From CAILZL01 sp050248275 (lineage in GTDB: Bacteria > Pseudomonadota > Gammaproteobacteria > Steroidobacterales > Steroidobacteraceae), in NCBI GenBank assembly GCA_050248275.1, contig JBFWSR010000014.1:36321-100320 (forward strand): a stretch of 64,000 nt of DNA. The letters are read 5' to 3'. How positions within the stretch are numbered: position 1 is the first letter of the stretch; every line of letters starts with the position of its first letter. A program made the position numbers and the translations under genes. Positions 29,795 through 39,362 of the stretch are shown one piece after another. The notes beneath the pieces were generated by a model that worked only from the letters and a program-made list of their open reading frames with translations, made no database searches and was not told the DNA's origin.

Positions 29795-32700
29795 GTGAGC
29801 AAGAAATTCCTGATTCCGTCGGCCGACAAGCCCCGCGTGCGCTGGGGACAATTGTATGGCTCGGCCATGGCGCTGAAACTGGCGGAAGCGGCGCAGGCAT
29901 TAGCGGCACCACTGCTGGTCGTTACAGCCAATGCACGCGAACTCAGCCGCATGGAAGACGAGTTGCGGGTATTCCTGCCCAGGTCGCTGGAGCTGCTGAC
30001 CATTCCCGGCTGGGAAACCCTGCCCTACGACCTGTTCGCACCGCACCCCGACATCATTTCGCAACGTCTGAGTACGCTGTCGCGGCTACCCACATTGAAG
30101 CAGGGCGTGGTGTTGATGGATGTCGATACGGTGCTGCAGCGTCTGGTGCCGCGCAGTTACATCGATGCACATGCCTTCGATATTGCCGTCGGCAACCGGC
30201 TGGATCTCAATACGTTCCGCTTCAAGCTGACAGCTGCCGGCTATGCGCACACTTCACAGGTGATGGCGCCGGGCGAGTTTGCAGTACGTGGTTCATTGCT
30301 CGATCTGTTCCCCATGGGCAGTGCCGCACCCTATCGCATCGATCTGTTTGACGAAGAAGTGGAAAGCATTCGCAGTTTCGATGTGGATACGCAGCGCACG
30401 CTGGAAAAAGTGGCACGCATCAAGCTGCTGCCGGCGCGCGAGTTTCCACTCAGCGCCGAGAGCGTGCAGTTCTACAAGCGTCGCTTCCGTACCCGCTTTG
30501 AAGGCGACCTGACGCGCGTACCCATGTACAAGGATGTGGCGGAAGGCGCGGCGCCCGCCGGCATCGAATACTACCTGCCTTTGTTCTTTGAACAATTGAG
30601 CGATGTATTCGCTTATCTGCCGGCAGAGTCGGTCGTGGCTTATGGCACGGAGTTCAATGAGCTGCTGGAAAGCGCCTGGCAGTCGATTGTGGAACGGCAT
30701 GAGCAGCGAGCCCATGACACCGAACGTCCCATCCTCACGCCGGAAGAATTGTTCCTGTCGCCGGTCGATTTTCAGACGCGCCTGAATGCACGCCGGCAAA
30801 TCGAGCTGTCGATGAATGAGCTGGACCCGAACCGCCAGCATGTTTCCTGGCAGAACTTCGCCAGCACCACGCCGCCGCCGGTGAAGCTCGATGCACGTGC
30901 GCCTGAACCGGCCCGTGCGTTGCTCGATCACCTGCACAGTTATCCCGGCCGCACGCTGATTGCCGCCGAATCCACCGGCCGCCGTGAAATGCTGCTCGAC
31001 ATCCTGCGCAAACATCAGCTCAACGCGCCCAGCATGGATGACTGGCAATTGTTCATGGCCAGCGACGTGCCGCTGGCCATCACCGTATCGCCCATTGCAC
31101 GCGGCCTGCAGCTCAAATATCCGCCGATCACGGTGCTGGCTGAAGAACAGTTGTTCGGCGAGCGCGCCAAGCAGGAACGCCGCCGCCGTCATGCCGATCG
31201 CGATCCGGAAAAGATCATTCGCGACCTGTCCGATCTGGTGCCCGGCGCGCCGGTGGTGCATGACGAGTATGGCGTGGGTCGTTATCTGGGACTCAAGACC
31301 ATGGAGGTGGCCGGCCTCACAGGCGAGTTCCTGGTGCTGGAATATGCCGATGGCGACAAGATCTATGTGCCGGTGCAGGCGCTGGACAGGGTCAGTCGCT
31401 ATACCGGCTCGGCAGCCGACAACGCACCCTTGCACAAGCTGGGCACGGATACCTGGGCCAAGGCCAGGAAGAAGGCCGCGCAGAAAGTACGCGACACCGC
31501 AGTTGAATTGCTCGACCTGTACGCACGTCGCGCTGCTCGCCAAGGCACGTCGCTGCAAGCGGCCGATGCCGAACTGCGCGCCTTTGCCGATGCCTTCCGT
31601 TTTGAAGAAACGCCCGATCAGGCGCAGGCCATTGCCGCAGTCATCAATGACATGGCCAGCGGCAAGCCGATGGATCGCGTGGTCTGCGGCGATGTCGGCT
31701 TCGGCAAGACCGAAGTGGCGCTGCGGGCGGCTTTCGTGGCCGTACAGGCAGGCAAGCAGGTGGTGGTTCTGGTGCCCACCACACTACTGGCGCAACAGCA
31801 CTATCAAACCTTCGCCGATCGCTTTGCCGACTGGCCGGTGAAGATCGAGACCATGTCACGCTTCCGCAGCGCGACCCAGGTGAATGAAGCCTTGAAGGGA
31901 CTGGAAGCCGGCACCGTGGACATCGTAGTGGGCACGCATCGGTTGCTGCAAAGCTCGGTGCATTTCAAGAACCTCGGCCTGATCATCGTCGATGAAGAGC
32001 ATCGCTTTGGCGTCAAGGACAAGGAAAAACTCAAACATCTGCGCGCCGAAGTCGATGTGCTGACGCTCACCGCCACGCCGATTCCACGCACGCTCAACAT
32101 GGCCATGGGCGGCTTGCGCGATCTGTCATTGATCACCACTCCGCCTGCCAGCCGTCTGGCCATCAAGACCTTCGTGACGCCTTTCGATGGCGCAGCGGTG
32201 CGTGAAGCCTGTCTGCGCGAGATTCGTCGCGGCGGCCAGATTTACTATGTGCACAACAGCGTCGAGACCATCGAGAAAACCGCACATACGCTGGCCGGGC
32301 TGGTGCCCGAAGCCAATATCGCCATCGGTCATGGTCAGATGCGTGAGCGCGAACTGGAACAGGTGATGCTGGATTTCAGTCACCAGCGCTGCAACCTGTT
32401 CGTCTGCACCACCATCGTTGAAAGCGGCATCGACGTGCCCACGGCCAACACCATCATCATCGACCGCGCCGACAAATTCGGTCTGGCGCAGTTGCACCAG
32501 ATGCGCGGCCGCGTCGGCCGCTCGCATCACCAAGCCTATGCGTATCTGCTGACGCCGCCCAAGGCCAACATGACTGCCGATGCGGTCAAACGTCTGGAAG
32601 CCATCGAATCACTGGAAGATTTGGGCGCCGGCTTTACGCTGGCCACGCACGATCTGGAAATTCGCGGCGCCGGTGAATTGCTGGGCGACGAGCAAAGCGG

Positions 32701-33289
32701 CCAGATTCAGGAGATCGGCTTTGCCCTGTACATGGAAATGCTGGAACGCGCTGTGGCGGCGTTGAAGCAAGGCAAGATCCCCGAGCTGGATCAACCGCTG
32801 TATCGCGGGCCGGAAGTCGATCTGCATGTCTCGTCATTGCTGCCTGAAGACTACATGCCCGATGTGCACATGCGTCTGGTGCTGTATAAACGCATTGCCG
32901 CCGCAGAATCGAGTGAGGCGCTGCGTGAACTACAGGTGGAAATGATCGACCGTTTCGGTCTGCTGCCCGAACCGGCCAGGAACCTGTTCCACATTGCCGA
33001 ACTCAAGCTGCGCGCCAAGGCGCTGGGCATCCGCAAGCTCGACCTGCACGCCAATGGCGGCCATGCGCAATTTGCCGCCGATGCCAACCTTGATCCAGCC
33101 AATCTGATTCTGTTCGTGCAACGCAACGCACGCACGCACAAATTCGATGGACCGCATAAGCTGCGCTTCGTGTTGCCACTGGAACAGAGCGAAATCCGCT
33201 TCAAGGCCGCCGAAGACTTGCTGGATGGCATGGCACTCGCTCCAGCAGCGATCGCAGCCGCGGCCATTGCGAAGAGCAGGAAAAAATGA
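29795..33289 (+). CDS. mfd: Transcription-repair coupling factor
   Basis: 1164 residues, close to the usual 1150. It removes RNA polymerase stalled at DNA lesions and recruits UvrA. A UvrB-like N-terminal part (about 1-350) is followed by the RNA-polymerase interaction domain (VHDEYGVGRYLGLKTMEVAG near 490), the RecG-like translocase with Walker A GDVGFGKTEVAL near 633 and the DEEH box (IIVDEEHRFGVKDKEKLKHL), helicase motif VI region HQMRGRVGRSHHQAYAYLL, and the C-terminal TRCF domain. The GTG at 29795 is used; no in-frame ATG is nearby that keeps the start. Confidence 0.98.
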   Translation: MSKKFLIPSADKPRVRWGQLYGSAMALKLAEAAQALAAPLLVVTANARELSRMEDELRVFLPRSLELLTIPGWETLPYDLFAPHPDIISQRLSTLSRLPTLKQGVVLMDVDTVLQRLVPRSYIDAHAFDIAVGNRLDLNTFRFKLTAAGYAHTSQVMAPGEFAVRGSLLDLFPMGSAAPYRIDLFDEEVESIRSFDVDTQRTLEKVARIKLLPAREFPLSAESVQFYKRRFRTRFEGDLTRVPMYKDVAEGAAPAGIEYYLPLFFEQLSDVFAYLPAESVVAYGTEFNELLESAWQSIVERHEQRAHDTERPILTPEELFLSPVDFQTRLNARRQIELSMNELDPNRQHVSWQNFASTTPPPVKLDARAPEPARALLDHLHSYPGRTLIAAESTGRREMLLDILRKHQLNAPSMDDWQLFMASDVPLAITVSPIARGLQLKYPPITVLAEEQLFGERAKQERRRRHADRDPEKIIRDLSDLVPGAPVVHDEYGVGRYLGLKTMEVAGLTGEFLVLEYADGDKIYVPVQALDRVSRYTGSAADNAPLHKLGTDTWAKARKKAAQKVRDTAVELLDLYARRAARQGTSLQAADAELRAFADAFRFEETPDQAQAIAAVINDMASGKPMDRVVCGDVGFGKTEVALRAAFVAVQAGKQVVVLVPTTLLAQQHYQTFADRFADWPVKIETMSRFRSATQVNEALKGLEAGTVDIVVGTHRLLQSSVHFKNLGLIIVDEEHRFGVKDKEKLKHLRAEVDVLTLTATPIPRTLNMAMGGLRDLSLITTPPASRLAIKTFVTPFDGAAVREACLREIRRGGQIYYVHNSVETIEKTAHTLAGLVPEANIAIGHGQMRERELEQVMLDFSHQRCNLFVCTTIVESGIDVPTANTIIIDRADKFGLAQLHQMRGRVGRSHHQAYAYLLTPPKANMTADAVKRLEAIESLEDLGAGFTLATHDLEIRGAGELLGDEQSGQIQEIGFALYMEMLERAVAALKQGKIPELDQPLYRGPEVDLHVSSLLPEDYMPDVHMRLVLYKRIAAAESSEALRELQVEMIDRFGLLPEPARNLFHIAELKLRAKALGIRKLDLHANGGHAQFAADANLDPANLILFVQRNARTHKFDGPHKLRFVLPLEQSEIRFKAAEDLLDGMALAPAAIAAAAIAKSRKK

Positions 33290-33305
33290 CAGGTAAAATA
33301 CCGGA

Positions 33306-34250
33306 ATGCCTATGAGCAAATTTCTCGTCGCCGCTTTATACAAATTCGCCGACCTGCCCGATTACCAGACGTTGCAGGCGCCTTTGCAAGCCTGTTGCGA
33401 TCAACATGGCATCAAGGGCACGTTGCTGCTGGCCGCCGAAGGCATCAACGGCACCATTGCCGGCACACATACAGGCATTCATGCCGTGCTCGCCCGACTG
33501 CGCAGCGACCCACGTCTGGCCGATCTGGCCCATAAGGAATCCTTTGCCGATGCCATGCCCTTCCATCGCATGAAAGTGCGATTGAAGCGCGAGATCGTCA
33601 CGATGGGTGTACCCGGCATTGATCCCAACAAGATAGTCGGCGCCTATGTCCGTCCCGAAGAATGGAATCAACTGATCAGCGATCCAGAAGTCGTGGTGAT
33701 CGACACCCGCAACGATTATGAAGTGGCCATCGGCACCTTCAAGGGCGCGATCAATCCCAACATCAAGAGCTTTCGCGAATTCCCTGAATGGATTCGCCAG
33801 CAGCAATCACTGGCAAAAAAGCCCAGGGTCGCCATGTTCTGCACCGGCGGCATTCGCTGCGAAAAATCCACGGCTTTCATGCGCGCCGAAGGCTTCGACG
33901 AGGTGTATCACCTGCAGGGCGGCATCCTGAAATATCTGGAAGCCGTGCCGGAACAGGACAGCCTGTGGGAAGGCGACTGCTTCGTGTTCGACGAACGTGT
34001 CGCCGTGGGACATGGGCTGCAACTGGGCGAATACGAACTGTGTCGTTCCTGTCGTTATCCGCTCACTCCGCAAGACAAGGCCTCACCGCTGTATGAACTG
34101 GGCGTAAGCTGCGCGCACTGTCACGACCAAACCAGTGATGCGAAGAAACATGGCCTGCGCGAACGGCAACGCCAGGTGGAACTCGCCGCAGCGCGCAATC
34201 AGCTGCATGTAGGCGCCAGGCATCCGCCGAAACGAAAAGCGGCGGAATAA
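33306..34250 (+). CDS. trhO: tRNA uridine(34) hydroxylase (rhodanese-like, YceA/TrhO family)
   Basis: 314 residues; ATGs at 33306 and 33312 are both possible. An N-terminal acylphosphatase-like domain (GIKGTLLLAAEGINGTIAGT) precedes a rhodanese domain (VVVIDTRNDYEVAIGTFKGA) with the catalytic loop MFCTGGIRCEKSTAFM; the first Cys is about residue 179. A cysteine-rich C-terminal stretch (CRSCRYPLT...CAHCHD) looks zinc-binding. E. coli TrhO makes 5-hydroxyuridine at the tRNA wobble position using oxygen. It starts 16 bp after mfd and is probably cotranscribed. Confidence 0.95.
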   Translation: MPMSKFLVAALYKFADLPDYQTLQAPLQACCDQHGIKGTLLLAAEGINGTIAGTHTGIHAVLARLRSDPRLADLAHKESFADAMPFHRMKVRLKREIVTMGVPGIDPNKIVGAYVRPEEWNQLISDPEVVVIDTRNDYEVAIGTFKGAINPNIKSFREFPEWIRQQQSLAKKPRVAMFCTGGIRCEKSTAFMRAEGFDEVYHLQGGILKYLEAVPEQDSLWEGDCFVFDERVAVGHGLQLGEYELCRSCRYPLTPQDKASPLYELGVSCAHCHDQTSDAKKHGLRERQRQVELAAARNQLHVGARHPPKRKAAE

Positions 34251-34287
34251 GTTACTCACAGGATAACTGTCGCTCATGCAGGGATGT

Positions 34288-34306
34288 GATTCATCGCGTC
34301 CGTCAT
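34288..34306. repeat. Short repeat, copy 2 of the GATTCATCGCG element
   Basis: GATTCATCGCGTCCGTCAT differs at two positions from 11834-11852. Here the left half of the hairpin has decayed (GATGTGATTCATCGCG). It sits in the gap between trhO and the DUF924 gene. Confidence 0.4.
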
Positions 34307-34335
34307 GCAGGCTTTCTGCAAATATCGAAGTCAAC

Positions 34336-34938
34336 ATGCCACAGCCATTCACTGCGATTCTGGACTTCTGGTTTGGCGACGACGCCAATGATGCCGTGGT
34401 GGCTCAAAAACAAGCCGCGCTGTGGTGGTCCAAGAACGAGGCAGCGGATGCCGAGATCAAGCAGCGTTTCGAAACCACTGTACAAGCTGCTGCGATGGGT
34501 TCACTGACTGTCTGGAGCGAAACGCCATTGGGCCGTCTGGTGCTGATCCTGCTCACGGATCAAGTACCGCGCAACATTTATCGTGATACGCCTCGGGCTT
34601 TCGCCTTTGATGCCTTGGCGCGCAACTGGTGCAAGGCCGGTCTGGAGCAACGACTGGATTTGCAGCTACGCCCCATTCAACGTGTTTTCTATTACCTGCC
34701 ACTGGAACACTCAGAATCCCGCGACGACCAGCAACGGAGCGTGCAACTATATCGAGAACTGGCCTCAGCCGTATCGCCAGAAATGAAATCCGTTTTCGAC
34801 GGGTATCTGGATTTCGCCCGGCGTCATCAAGCCATCATCGAACGCTTCGGCCGCTTCCCGCATCGCAATCAGATGCTGCAGCGTGTGTCAACGGAGGAAG
34901 AATTGGAGTTCTTGCAGCAACCCGGGTCTGCCTTCTGA
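34336..34938 (+). CDS. DUF924 family protein
   Basis: 200 residues from the ATG at 34336. It is predicted all-helical, with the family pattern ILDFWFGDD near the start, LGRLVLILLTDQVPRNIYRD near residue 60, FYYLPLEHSESRDDQQRSVQ near 115, and IERFGRFPHRNQMLQR near 170. The fold is TPR-like; the biochemical role is unknown. It is soluble with no signal peptide. The start fits the usual short leader before FTAILDFWFG. It is read in the same direction as trhO, 85 bp downstream. Confidence 0.9.
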   Translation: MPQPFTAILDFWFGDDANDAVVAQKQAALWWSKNEAADAEIKQRFETTVQAAAMGSLTVWSETPLGRLVLILLTDQVPRNIYRDTPRAFAFDALARNWCKAGLEQRLDLQLRPIQRVFYYLPLEHSESRDDQQRSVQLYRELASAVSPEMKSVFDGYLDFARRHQAIIERFGRFPHRNQMLQRVSTEEELEFLQQPGSAF

Positions 34939-35025
34939 TGAGCGGGAGATATTCGCAATGGATACCCTGATTAAACAGAGGGCATCGCGATACGCTGAAT
35001 GCAGTCCACTGATTAACTTGATGGT

Positions 35026-36012
35026 TTACAACGCTGCTTTGCGCAAAGCACCGCCGCCCTGCTCCGTCCGCAAGGCATGCATGACGCGCACAATGTATTG
35101 CGAAGCATTGTCGTGTTGCTCGGGAATGGCGGAAATTACCCCGAAACTGACGGTGACGTAACGTGATGTGGCGGCGCGGGGATGATGAATGGCCAGATCG
35201 CGGACACGCGAAGCCACCATCTCGGCCATGCGTTGTGCCTGTTCCGATTCAGTGGTGAGGGCGGCGGCAATGATCTGGCTGTCTTCCCAGCGTGCGCATA
35301 AATCGCTGGAGCGACGGAAACAAGCGGCCACAGCGCGCGCCACCCGTTTGAAAGTCAGCTCCGCGCCCGAAGGACCGAATACTTCACGATAGGCATTGGC
35401 GTGATCGATCTCGAACACCATCATGGTCAGCGGTTTCTGTTCGCGTTGCGCCAATGAGAAATCACGACGCAGCAGGTCTTCGAAATAAGAGCGGCGCAGC
35501 AAGCCGGTTTGTTTGTCTTCGCGCACATGGGCCAGCAGGCGCTGTGTGCTGAGCATGGGGTCAGCGGCCGCTTCGCCAATGCTGGCGATAGCGCGCTCAT
35601 TGCCGACCCGGTGGAAGCTGGCGAAATGAATGAGTTTGCCCTGCTGGTCGCGAATCGGGATCAGCTGCAATTCGTTGATGAACGATGAACCGTCCTTGCG
35701 ATAGTTGCGCAGCACGGTGCGACAGGCGACGCCTTCACGCAAGGCGGCACGAATCAATGTCAGGCCTTCCTGGGTATCTTCACCCTGTTGCAGGAATGAC
35801 AGTCCGCGTCCCTGCAATTCGCTGCTGCCATATCCGGTCAGCTGTTCGAAGGCACGATTGGCATATACCACCGGCCAGCCGCTACCCTGGGCATCGCACA
35901 CGACCACGCCTTCCGGCGAGGCGTCGATGAGACTTTGCAGGACCAGCCAATCCAGTGACACGTGGGGCTCCACACAAGCGCAAGGGAATGGGTCCGAGGC
36001 TACCCCTGTCAT
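35026..36012 (-). CDS. LOV-like PAS domain linked to a degenerate GGDEF domain
   Basis: 328 residues. The N-terminal PAS (about 22-140) is very close to LOV photosensors (NRAFEQLTGYGSSELQGRG, LRNYRKDGSSFINELQLIPI), but the flavin-adduct motif GRNCRFLQ reads GRGLSFLQ, so the photoactive Cys is Leu71. The second domain (about 170-320) keeps the diguanylate-cyclase fold outline (FEIDHANAYREVFGPSGAEL, VTVSFGVISAIPE), yet the GGDEF signature is EDSQI at 243-247. It is therefore unlikely to make c-di-GMP and may act as a binding or protein-interaction module. It follows nagZ by 35 bp as the last gene of the 39.2-35.0 kb unit. Confidence 0.85.
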   Translation of the reverse strand: MTGVASDPFPCACVEPHVSLDWLVLQSLIDASPEGVVVCDAQGSGWPVVYANRAFEQLTGYGSSELQGRGLSFLQQGEDTQEGLTLIRAALREGVACRTVLRNYRKDGSSFINELQLIPIRDQQGKLIHFASFHRVGNERAIASIGEAAADPMLSTQRLLAHVREDKQTGLLRRSYFEDLLRRDFSLAQREQKPLTMMVFEIDHANAYREVFGPSGAELTFKRVARAVAACFRRSSDLCARWEDSQIIAAALTTESEQAQRMAEMVASRVRDLAIHHPRAATSRYVTVSFGVISAIPEQHDNASQYIVRVMHALRTEQGGGALRKAAL

Positions 36013-36047
36013 GCCGGGTTTGCACCCTATTGGCCGGCATCACGATT

Positions 36048-37085
36048 TCAAACTGAGAACTGGGTGCGATCCTGACAGCTTGACACCGCAGCCAGACAGC
36101 TTTGCCACTGCGCCGAGGCCAGCAGTTGCTGTTGATTGAGACCCGGCAGGCCATGCAGACGGGCCAGACGCATCAGGCTGACCGGATCGGGCTGGATATC
36201 CAGCTCGTGCAGGGTTTGCAGCACAGCCTCGCGATGATTGCAGATCAGCACCATATCGCAGCCTGCAGCCAATGCCTTACTCGCCCGTTGCGGCATGGCC
36301 CCCATGATGCTGGCGCCTTCCATGCTCAGATCATCGGAAAACACCGCGCCGGTAAAGCCGAGCTTGCCGCGCAGTTCATCCACCAGCCATTTGCGTGAAA
36401 AGCTGGCCGGCACGCTGTCGATTTTTTCGAACACCACATGCGCAGCCATGACCGCCGGCAACTGGTTGTCGATCAGGCGCGTGTAGGGATGCAGGTCATT
36501 ACCCATGTCCACGTAGTGACGTCGATCCACCGGCAGCGCCACATGCGAATCGGCCACCACGGCACCATGTCCCGGAAAATGCTTGGCCACGGCGCACATG
36601 CCGGCATCGCGCATGCCATGCATCATCGCCACCGCCAGGTCGCCCACCACGCGCGCATCGCGATGGAAGGAACGATCGCCAATGACGCTGCTAGCGCCGT
36701 AATCGAGATCGACCACAGGACCGAAACTCAGATCGATGCCGACAGCACGCAGTTCGGCAGCCAATAGCCAGCCTGCCTGCCGGGCCAGATGCAGGCCCGC
36801 GCGATGATCCTGGTCATAAAGCTGGCCGATGACCCGCATCGGCGGCAGCACGGTGAAATCCTTGCGAAACCGCTGTACCCGCCCGCCTTCATAGTCCACC
36901 GCCACCAGCAAGGGTGGCGTGCGCACGGCGCGCACATCGGCTACCAGTTGCTGTATCTGTTCGCGGCTGTCGAAATTACGCGTGAACAGAATGATGCCGC
37001 CCACCAGCGGATGTTTGAGCAACTCGCGCTCTTCAGCCAGCAATTCCTTGCCGAGCAGATCGATCATGAGGGGACCGAGGGTCAT
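36048..37085 (-). CDS. nagZ: Beta-N-acetylhexosaminidase (peptidoglycan recycling)
   Basis: 345 residues, a GH3 single-domain enzyme of the cytoplasm. It removes N-acetylglucosamine from 1,6-anhydro-muropeptides. The motif AKHFPGHGAVVADSHVALPV near residue 170 includes the His of the catalytic loop, and the nucleophile Asp lies in VFSDDLSMEGA near 245. VAVDYEGGRVQRF near 62 is also conserved. Its product pathway influences AmpC induction in species that have ampR. It starts 28 bp after rlmD on the same strand. Confidence 0.96.
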   Translation of the reverse strand: MTLGPLMIDLLGKELLAEERELLKHPLVGGIILFTRNFDSREQIQQLVADVRAVRTPPLLVAVDYEGGRVQRFRKDFTVLPPMRVIGQLYDQDHRAGLHLARQAGWLLAAELRAVGIDLSFGPVVDLDYGASSVIGDRSFHRDARVVGDLAVAMMHGMRDAGMCAVAKHFPGHGAVVADSHVALPVDRRHYVDMGNDLHPYTRLIDNQLPAVMAAHVVFEKIDSVPASFSRKWLVDELRGKLGFTGAVFSDDLSMEGASIMGAMPQRASKALAAGCDMVLICNHREAVLQTLHELDIQPDPVSLMRLARLHGLPGLNQQQLLASAQWQSCLAAVSSCQDRTQFSV

Positions 37086-37113
37086 GGCTGACTCAACTAT
37101 TCACTACCGCGGA

Positions 37114-38457
37114 TCAGTTTCTCTCAAACACCGCTACCGATTCCACATGGGCGGTGTGTGGAAACATATCCAGCACGCCTGCCGATTTAAGCGTGTAACC
37201 CAGCTCATGCACCAGAATGCCGGCATCACGCGCCAGACTGCCTGGATGACAGGAGATGTACACCACGCGCTGCGCATCGCATTTGGCCCCACAATTGGCA
37301 ATGACAGGCAGAATCTCCCGCGCGCCGGCGCGCGGCGGATCGAGCAATACCTTGTTGAACCTGCGTTTGGCGAAAGGCGAATCTTTATGTTCCTCAAACA
37401 GATTGGCCATCATGAACTCGACGTTGCTCAGTCCATTGCGGCGCGCATTATCGCGGGCGCGTTCGACCAATGTCGCTTCGCCCTCTATACCTAATACCTG
37501 CGCGGCCTGCTGCGCCAGCGGCAACGAGAAATTTCCCAGGCCGCAGAACAGGTCCAGCACCACATCCTGCGAGTTCACGGCCAGCAACTGCAATGCCAGC
37601 GCCACCATCTGCTGGTTGAGAGCGCCATTCACCTGGATGAAGTCATTGGGCAGGAATTCGAATTCGAGCTTGAACTGCGGCAGCGTATAAATCAGTGGCT
37701 GCACGCTGTCGGGATGTAGCGGCGCGATGCTGTCGTAACCTTCACGCTGCAAATAAATCTGCACGCCATGCTGCACGCGGAAAGCATGCAAGGCGATGCG
37801 ATCCGCCTCAGTCAGATCATCCAGAATGCGGATCACCAGGGCAGTAATGTTGTCGGCCACCGCCGCTTCCACCTGCGGCACGCGATCGCGCACACTCAGG
37901 CTGCCCAGCAGGAGGCTCAAAGGTTCGATCAGCGAACTCAGCGGCTCACGCAACACCTCGCAACGACGGATGTCCGCCAGCTTGCTGTTGCTGCGCTCGC
38001 GAAAGCCCACCAGCGTGCGATTTTTCTGCGGCACCCAGCGCGCACCCAGACGGGCCCGCCGACGATAATTCCAGACATCGGCCTGCAGCGGCGGCAATAC
38101 CACGGGTACCTCCACCTTGCCGATACGCGCCATGTTCTCCAGCAATTGCGTCTGCTTGACAGCCAGTTGTTTGTCAGTGGCAAGATGCTGCTCGGCGCAA
38201 CCGCCGCACAACGAGTAATGCCGACACCTGGGCTCGACCCGATCGGGCGAAGGCTTGATGATCTGCACCAGACGCGCTTCCTGCACGCCCTTGCGACGTT
38301 GCAGCAACTGCACTTCGACCGTTTCGCCGGGCAAGGCGCCGTCGATGAATACCGCGCGCCCTTCCAGACGGGCGATGCCCTGCGCTTCATGCGACAGGTC
38401 AACGACGTCCAGTATCTGTGGCGGCAACAGCTTCATGGCATGCTTGTGCCGGCTCAT
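37114..38457 (-). CDS. rlmD: 23S rRNA (uracil(1939)-C(5))-methyltransferase
   Basis: 447 residues. An N-terminal TRAM domain (about 10-65; LPGETVEVQLLQRRKGVQEA) is followed by the Fe-S cluster cysteines (CRHYSLCGGCAEQ near 98-110) and a class I methyltransferase domain with VLDLFCGLGNFSLPLAQQA near 300, the motif LDPPRAGAREIL and the catalytic Cys in VYISCHPGSLARDA near 405. The ATG at 38457 overlaps the stop of the exonuclease gene (ATGA), supporting coupling. Confidence 0.96.
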   Translation of the reverse strand: MSRHKHAMKLLPPQILDVVDLSHEAQGIARLEGRAVFIDGALPGETVEVQLLQRRKGVQEARLVQIIKPSPDRVEPRCRHYSLCGGCAEQHLATDKQLAVKQTQLLENMARIGKVEVPVVLPPLQADVWNYRRRARLGARWVPQKNRTLVGFRERSNSKLADIRRCEVLREPLSSLIEPLSLLLGSLSVRDRVPQVEAAVADNITALVIRILDDLTEADRIALHAFRVQHGVQIYLQREGYDSIAPLHPDSVQPLIYTLPQFKLEFEFLPNDFIQVNGALNQQMVALALQLLAVNSQDVVLDLFCGLGNFSLPLAQQAAQVLGIEGEATLVERARDNARRNGLSNVEFMMANLFEEHKDSPFAKRRFNKVLLDPPRAGAREILPVIANCGAKCDAQRVVYISCHPGSLARDAGILVHELGYTLKSAGVLDMFPHTAHVESVAVFERN

Positions 38458-39233
38458 GCAGCCACCTCGGGCCAGGCGGCGAGAAACTCCTGAAAATGCG
38501 CTTTATCGTGAGCACGCAGGTATTCGCGGACCCGCCGGTTTTCTTCGGCATATTGTTCACGCGACAAACGGCCGCGCATCAGCTCGAAACGCAGATACAC
38601 CAGGAAGGTATTGAGCACATCGGTCTCGCAATAATTGCGGATCTCCTCAATGCCGCCCTCCAGCCAGCAATCCCAGACTTTGTCGCCGCTCATGCCCAGC
38701 TTGCCGGGCAGATTCAGCAGCATCGCCACATTCTGCAGGCTGGCGCGACCACGACCCTGATAACCGGACAGCACATCCATCACATCGATATGCCGCCAGT
38801 GAAAGCGGTTCAGATAATTGTTCCAGCGAAACGCCTGATCTTCATCGCCGGTTTCCCAGTAGCGCGGCGCCTGGATGCCATGGCGCAACGCGCGATAATG
38901 CAGCACCGGCAGATCGAAACCGCTGCCATTCCAGGACACCAGGTCCGGTGAGTATTTTTCAATGCCATCGAAAAAACGCTGGATGATCTCGGCTTCGGGC
39001 GCATCCGGCTCGCCGAGGCTCCATACCTTGAAACTGTCGCGCGAGCGCAGCGCCACTGAAATCGCCACCACCCGCTGCTGCTCCAGACTCAGGAACTCGT
39101 TGCCGGTTTCCTCGCGCCGCTTGGTCTGCATGACATAGCCGACCTGCTTGTCGGTCAAGTCATCCAGACCATACAGCCGCCGTCCCAGCTCAACGTCAGG
39201 GATGGTTTCAATATCGAAGGAAAATACATGCAT
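38454..39233 (-). CDS. PolB-like 3'-5' exonuclease (DEDDy family)
   Basis: 259 residues from the ATG at 39233, the start that begins with the exonuclease motif I, MHVFSFDIETIPD; an ATG at 39269 would add 12 residues. Motif II is SWNGSGFDLPVLHYRAL and motif III lies in EIRNYCETDVLNTFLVYL, giving the acidic DEDD set. The domain resembles the proofreading exonuclease of family B polymerases but stands alone. It is likely soluble and acts on single-stranded DNA or RNA ends; the substrate is not known. It heads the unit rlmD-nagZ-LOV/GGDEF. Confidence 0.92.
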   Translation of the reverse strand: MHVFSFDIETIPDVELGRRLYGLDDLTDKQVGYVMQTKRREETGNEFLSLEQQRVVAISVALRSRDSFKVWSLGEPDAPEAEIIQRFFDGIEKYSPDLVSWNGSGFDLPVLHYRALRHGIQAPRYWETGDEDQAFRWNNYLNRFHWRHIDVMDVLSGYQGRGRASLQNVAMLLNLPGKLGMSGDKVWDCWLEGGIEEIRNYCETDVLNTFLVYLRFELMRGRLSREQYAEENRRVREYLRAHDKAHFQEFLAAWPEVAA

Positions 39234-39362
39234 GGAGTTGGACAGCAAACAGCCGATTGGGGCTGTCATTCTACCTGCGGCCCTCGGGCAGTGGCAGCGG
39301 AATCAGTTGGCCAGACTTGATGCGCTGGCGGTCAGCGCATTCGCAACCCCGTTTGCAACGCC

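Noticed and set aside
30293..31558. Open frame of about 421 codons opposite mfd
   Set aside because: Antisense to conserved Mfd domains and without recognisable motifs.
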